DNA of 6,897 nt, from assembly GCA_018679695.1 (NCBI GenBank), contig JAHHKH010000058.1:1-6897 (forward strand). Reading direction: 5' to 3'. The first letter of the stretch is position 1. Each line of letters opens with the position of its first letter. This document shows, piece after piece, positions 5,730-6,897 of this stretch. The notes beneath the pieces were generated by a model. That model had not been told where the DNA came from and searched no databases. It saw only the letters and a list, made by a program, of their open reading frames with translations. Source of the stretch: Maribacter sp. Lineage in GTDB: Bacteria; Bacteroidota; Bacteroidia; Flavobacteriales; Flavobacteriaceae. The position numbers and the translations under genes are program-made.

Positions 5730-6897
5730 TTATGCTGAAGTTTCACTGTTAACGGTAGCAATAACACCTTCTGCTGCTCTTTCCCCTGATAGCATGGCAG
5801 CATTCAACGAGCCATTGAGCATCGTATCCCCGGCAAGGAAAATAGTAGCAGTTAATTTAGTTTCTGACGGTTCTATGTCATTTTTCAAGTTGGAAAGACG
5901 GGGCAGGGCATTAGTAATGCGGTAGTGCTTTAAAAAAATGGAATCCTTTATATTAAAATGAATTCTTAATTCATCCTTTGTTTTTTGTATTAGTGCCTTT
6001 GGAGGTAATCCATGTTCTTTTACAATTGTTACGGATAGCACATCTTTTCCTTTATTCATTTCCTTAGAAAAAGTAGTTGGGTAGAAAATATTGTTAATCA
6101 AGGCATTTTCATCGCTGACCAGTCCTATCAAAGGTTTTGTTATCACTTTTTGGGATGTCAAGAAATAAAGGTTGTCACAGCTATTCCAAGTAAGCTGTTG
6201 ATTTTTGAGATTCGGCATAAGGGGATGGGCGTCGGTGGCGATAATCGTGAAGTCACTATCCAGAAAACTTTGATTTTCAAGCAATATTTTGCCCTCTTTC
6301 ACCTGTTTTACAGGAGTGTTAAAATGAAAAGTAGTATTACTTAATCTTGATTCCAGCTGTTTCGATATAGCCCCCATTCCTGATGCCGGAATTGCAGCCA
6401 GTCCTTCACCAAACATTTTGTAAACAAATTGGAACATCCTACTTGAAGTCTCCAAATTAGGCTCAAGAAAAATACCACTGAAGAAAGGCTTGAAGAAAAG
6501 GTGAATTACTTTTTTAGAGAATCCATATTGTTGTAAAAAAGCCAAAGTCGATGTCTCTGTTTCATTAAATATGGCTTCGAGGGATTTTCTTTGAAGTTCC
6601 CGGTTAAGCCTAAATATTTTTAATTTATCCCTAAGGTTACCTACTGTACTGGTAAGTGAGGTGATCAAAAATGATAGATCCCGTATAGGATTACCTATGG
6701 TAGTGCGCTTTCCATTGCTGAATAGTGCTGCACCTGGCTTAAAGTAATGAAGCTTTAAGGCTTTGTAATCAAGATATTTTTTTGCCATGGGGTAGGCGGT
6801 CAACAGCACTTGGAATCCATGGTCAAGGCAATACCCATCAACCATATCTGTTTTTACCCGGCCCCCAATCCTATCAGTTGCTTCCAATACAATAGGA
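5730..6897 (-). CDS. FAD-dependent oxidoreductase, phytoene desaturase/amine oxidase type (N-terminus missing)
   Basis: The window holds 388 codons and the stop; the gene continues past the right edge. The first visible residues, PIVLEATDRIGGRVKTD, are the second strand and GGR motif of the FAD-binding Rossmann fold in the amine oxidase/phytoene desaturase superfamily. The GxGxxG loop, normally some 25-30 residues earlier, is therefore outside. The codon at 6885-6887 is TTG and encodes the Leu of VLEA; it is not a start. The middle part carries the family block PFFSGIFLEPNLETSSRMFQ followed by GEGLAAIPASGMGAISKQL. The C-terminus has the second FAD-contact motif AGDTMLNGSLNAAMLSGERAAEGV. These enzymes oxidise or rearrange hydrophobic substrates such as carotenoids, porphyrinogens or amines. 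The substrate here cannot be told, and no carotenoid gene is in view. There is no transmembrane segment in the visible part. Confidence 0.88.
   Translation of the reverse strand, partial: PIVLEATDRIGGRVKTDMVDGYCLDHGFQVLLTAYPMAKKYLDYKALKLHYFKPGAALFSNGKRTTIGNPIRDLSFLITSLTSTVGNLRDKLKIFRLNRELQRKSLEAIFNETETSTLAFLQQYGFSKKVIHLFFKPFFSGIFLEPNLETSSRMFQFVYKMFGEGLAAIPASGMGAISKQLESRLSNTTFHFNTPVKQVKEGKILLENQSFLDSDFTIIATDAHPLMPNLKNQQLTWNSCDNLYFLTSQKVITKPLIGLVSDENALINNIFYPTTFSKEMNKGKDVLSVTIVKEHGLPPKALIQKTKDELRIHFNIKDSIFLKHYRITNALPRLSNLKNDIEPSETKLTATIFLAGDTMLNGSLNAAMLSGERAAEGVIATVNSETSA

Noticed and set aside
6150..6344. 64-codon plus-strand frame inside the FAD oxidoreductase gene
   Set aside because: It is fully antisense to a strongly supported gene and has no independent evidence.
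1..6897. CRISPR array, tRNA genes, phage or defence system
   Set aside because: No regularly spaced repeats, cloverleaf-like sequences or defence-family motifs are visible on either strand.

Overview
The window looks like a stretch of chromosome from a member of the Flavobacteriaceae or a close Bacteroidota relative. It is A+T rich and its genes mostly lack Shine-Dalgarno sequences. One intergenic promoter candidate fits the Bacteroidota -7 consensus TAnnTTTG. The gene content also fits: a long BatA-type membrane protein, a PyrC-like protein, DUF2237 and a phytoene desaturase-like flavoprotein. The lineage is inferred from these traits; there is no rRNA or other marker gene to prove it.

Minus-strand block, 3594 down to 1: a probable operon read right to left. 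It encodes a 639-residue BatA/VWA-like membrane protein, then a 418-residue dihydroorotase homologue, then a 107-residue Tic20/DUF4870-like membrane protein. Next come the first nine codons of a further gene that leaves the window at position 1. Gaps are 25, 37 and 3 bases. A TATATTTG element precedes the block. The dihydroorotase homologue is the most notable gene: four of the six expected metal-binding residues (all four histidines) and two substrate-contact residues are replaced, so it is very probably a pseudoenzyme.

Minus strand, 3661-4668: a stand-alone family 2 glycosyltransferase. It has an intact GT-A catalytic half and a C-terminal extension with a WGAGTKGK nucleotide-binding-like motif.

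4669-5099: about 430 bases without a convincing gene. The region holds two small inverted repeats, a tandem 8-mer and the probable promoter region of the next gene pair.

Plus strand, 5100-5704: a two-gene unit made of a 75-residue basic protein of unknown function and, 8 bases downstream, a 122-residue DUF2237 protein with six cysteines. It converges on a minus-strand FAD-dependent oxidoreductase of the phytoene desaturase/amine oxidase type, whose N-terminus lies outside the window (5730-6897). A short hairpin lies in the 25-base gap between them.

There are no tRNA or rRNA genes, CRISPR arrays, phage genes or intact insertion sequences. Most of the window is ordinary core-like chromosome. 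The best leads are the degenerate dihydroorotase and its linkage to the BatA-like protein, followed by the glycosyltransferase fusion, the small-protein/DUF2237 pair and the gene-free interval.
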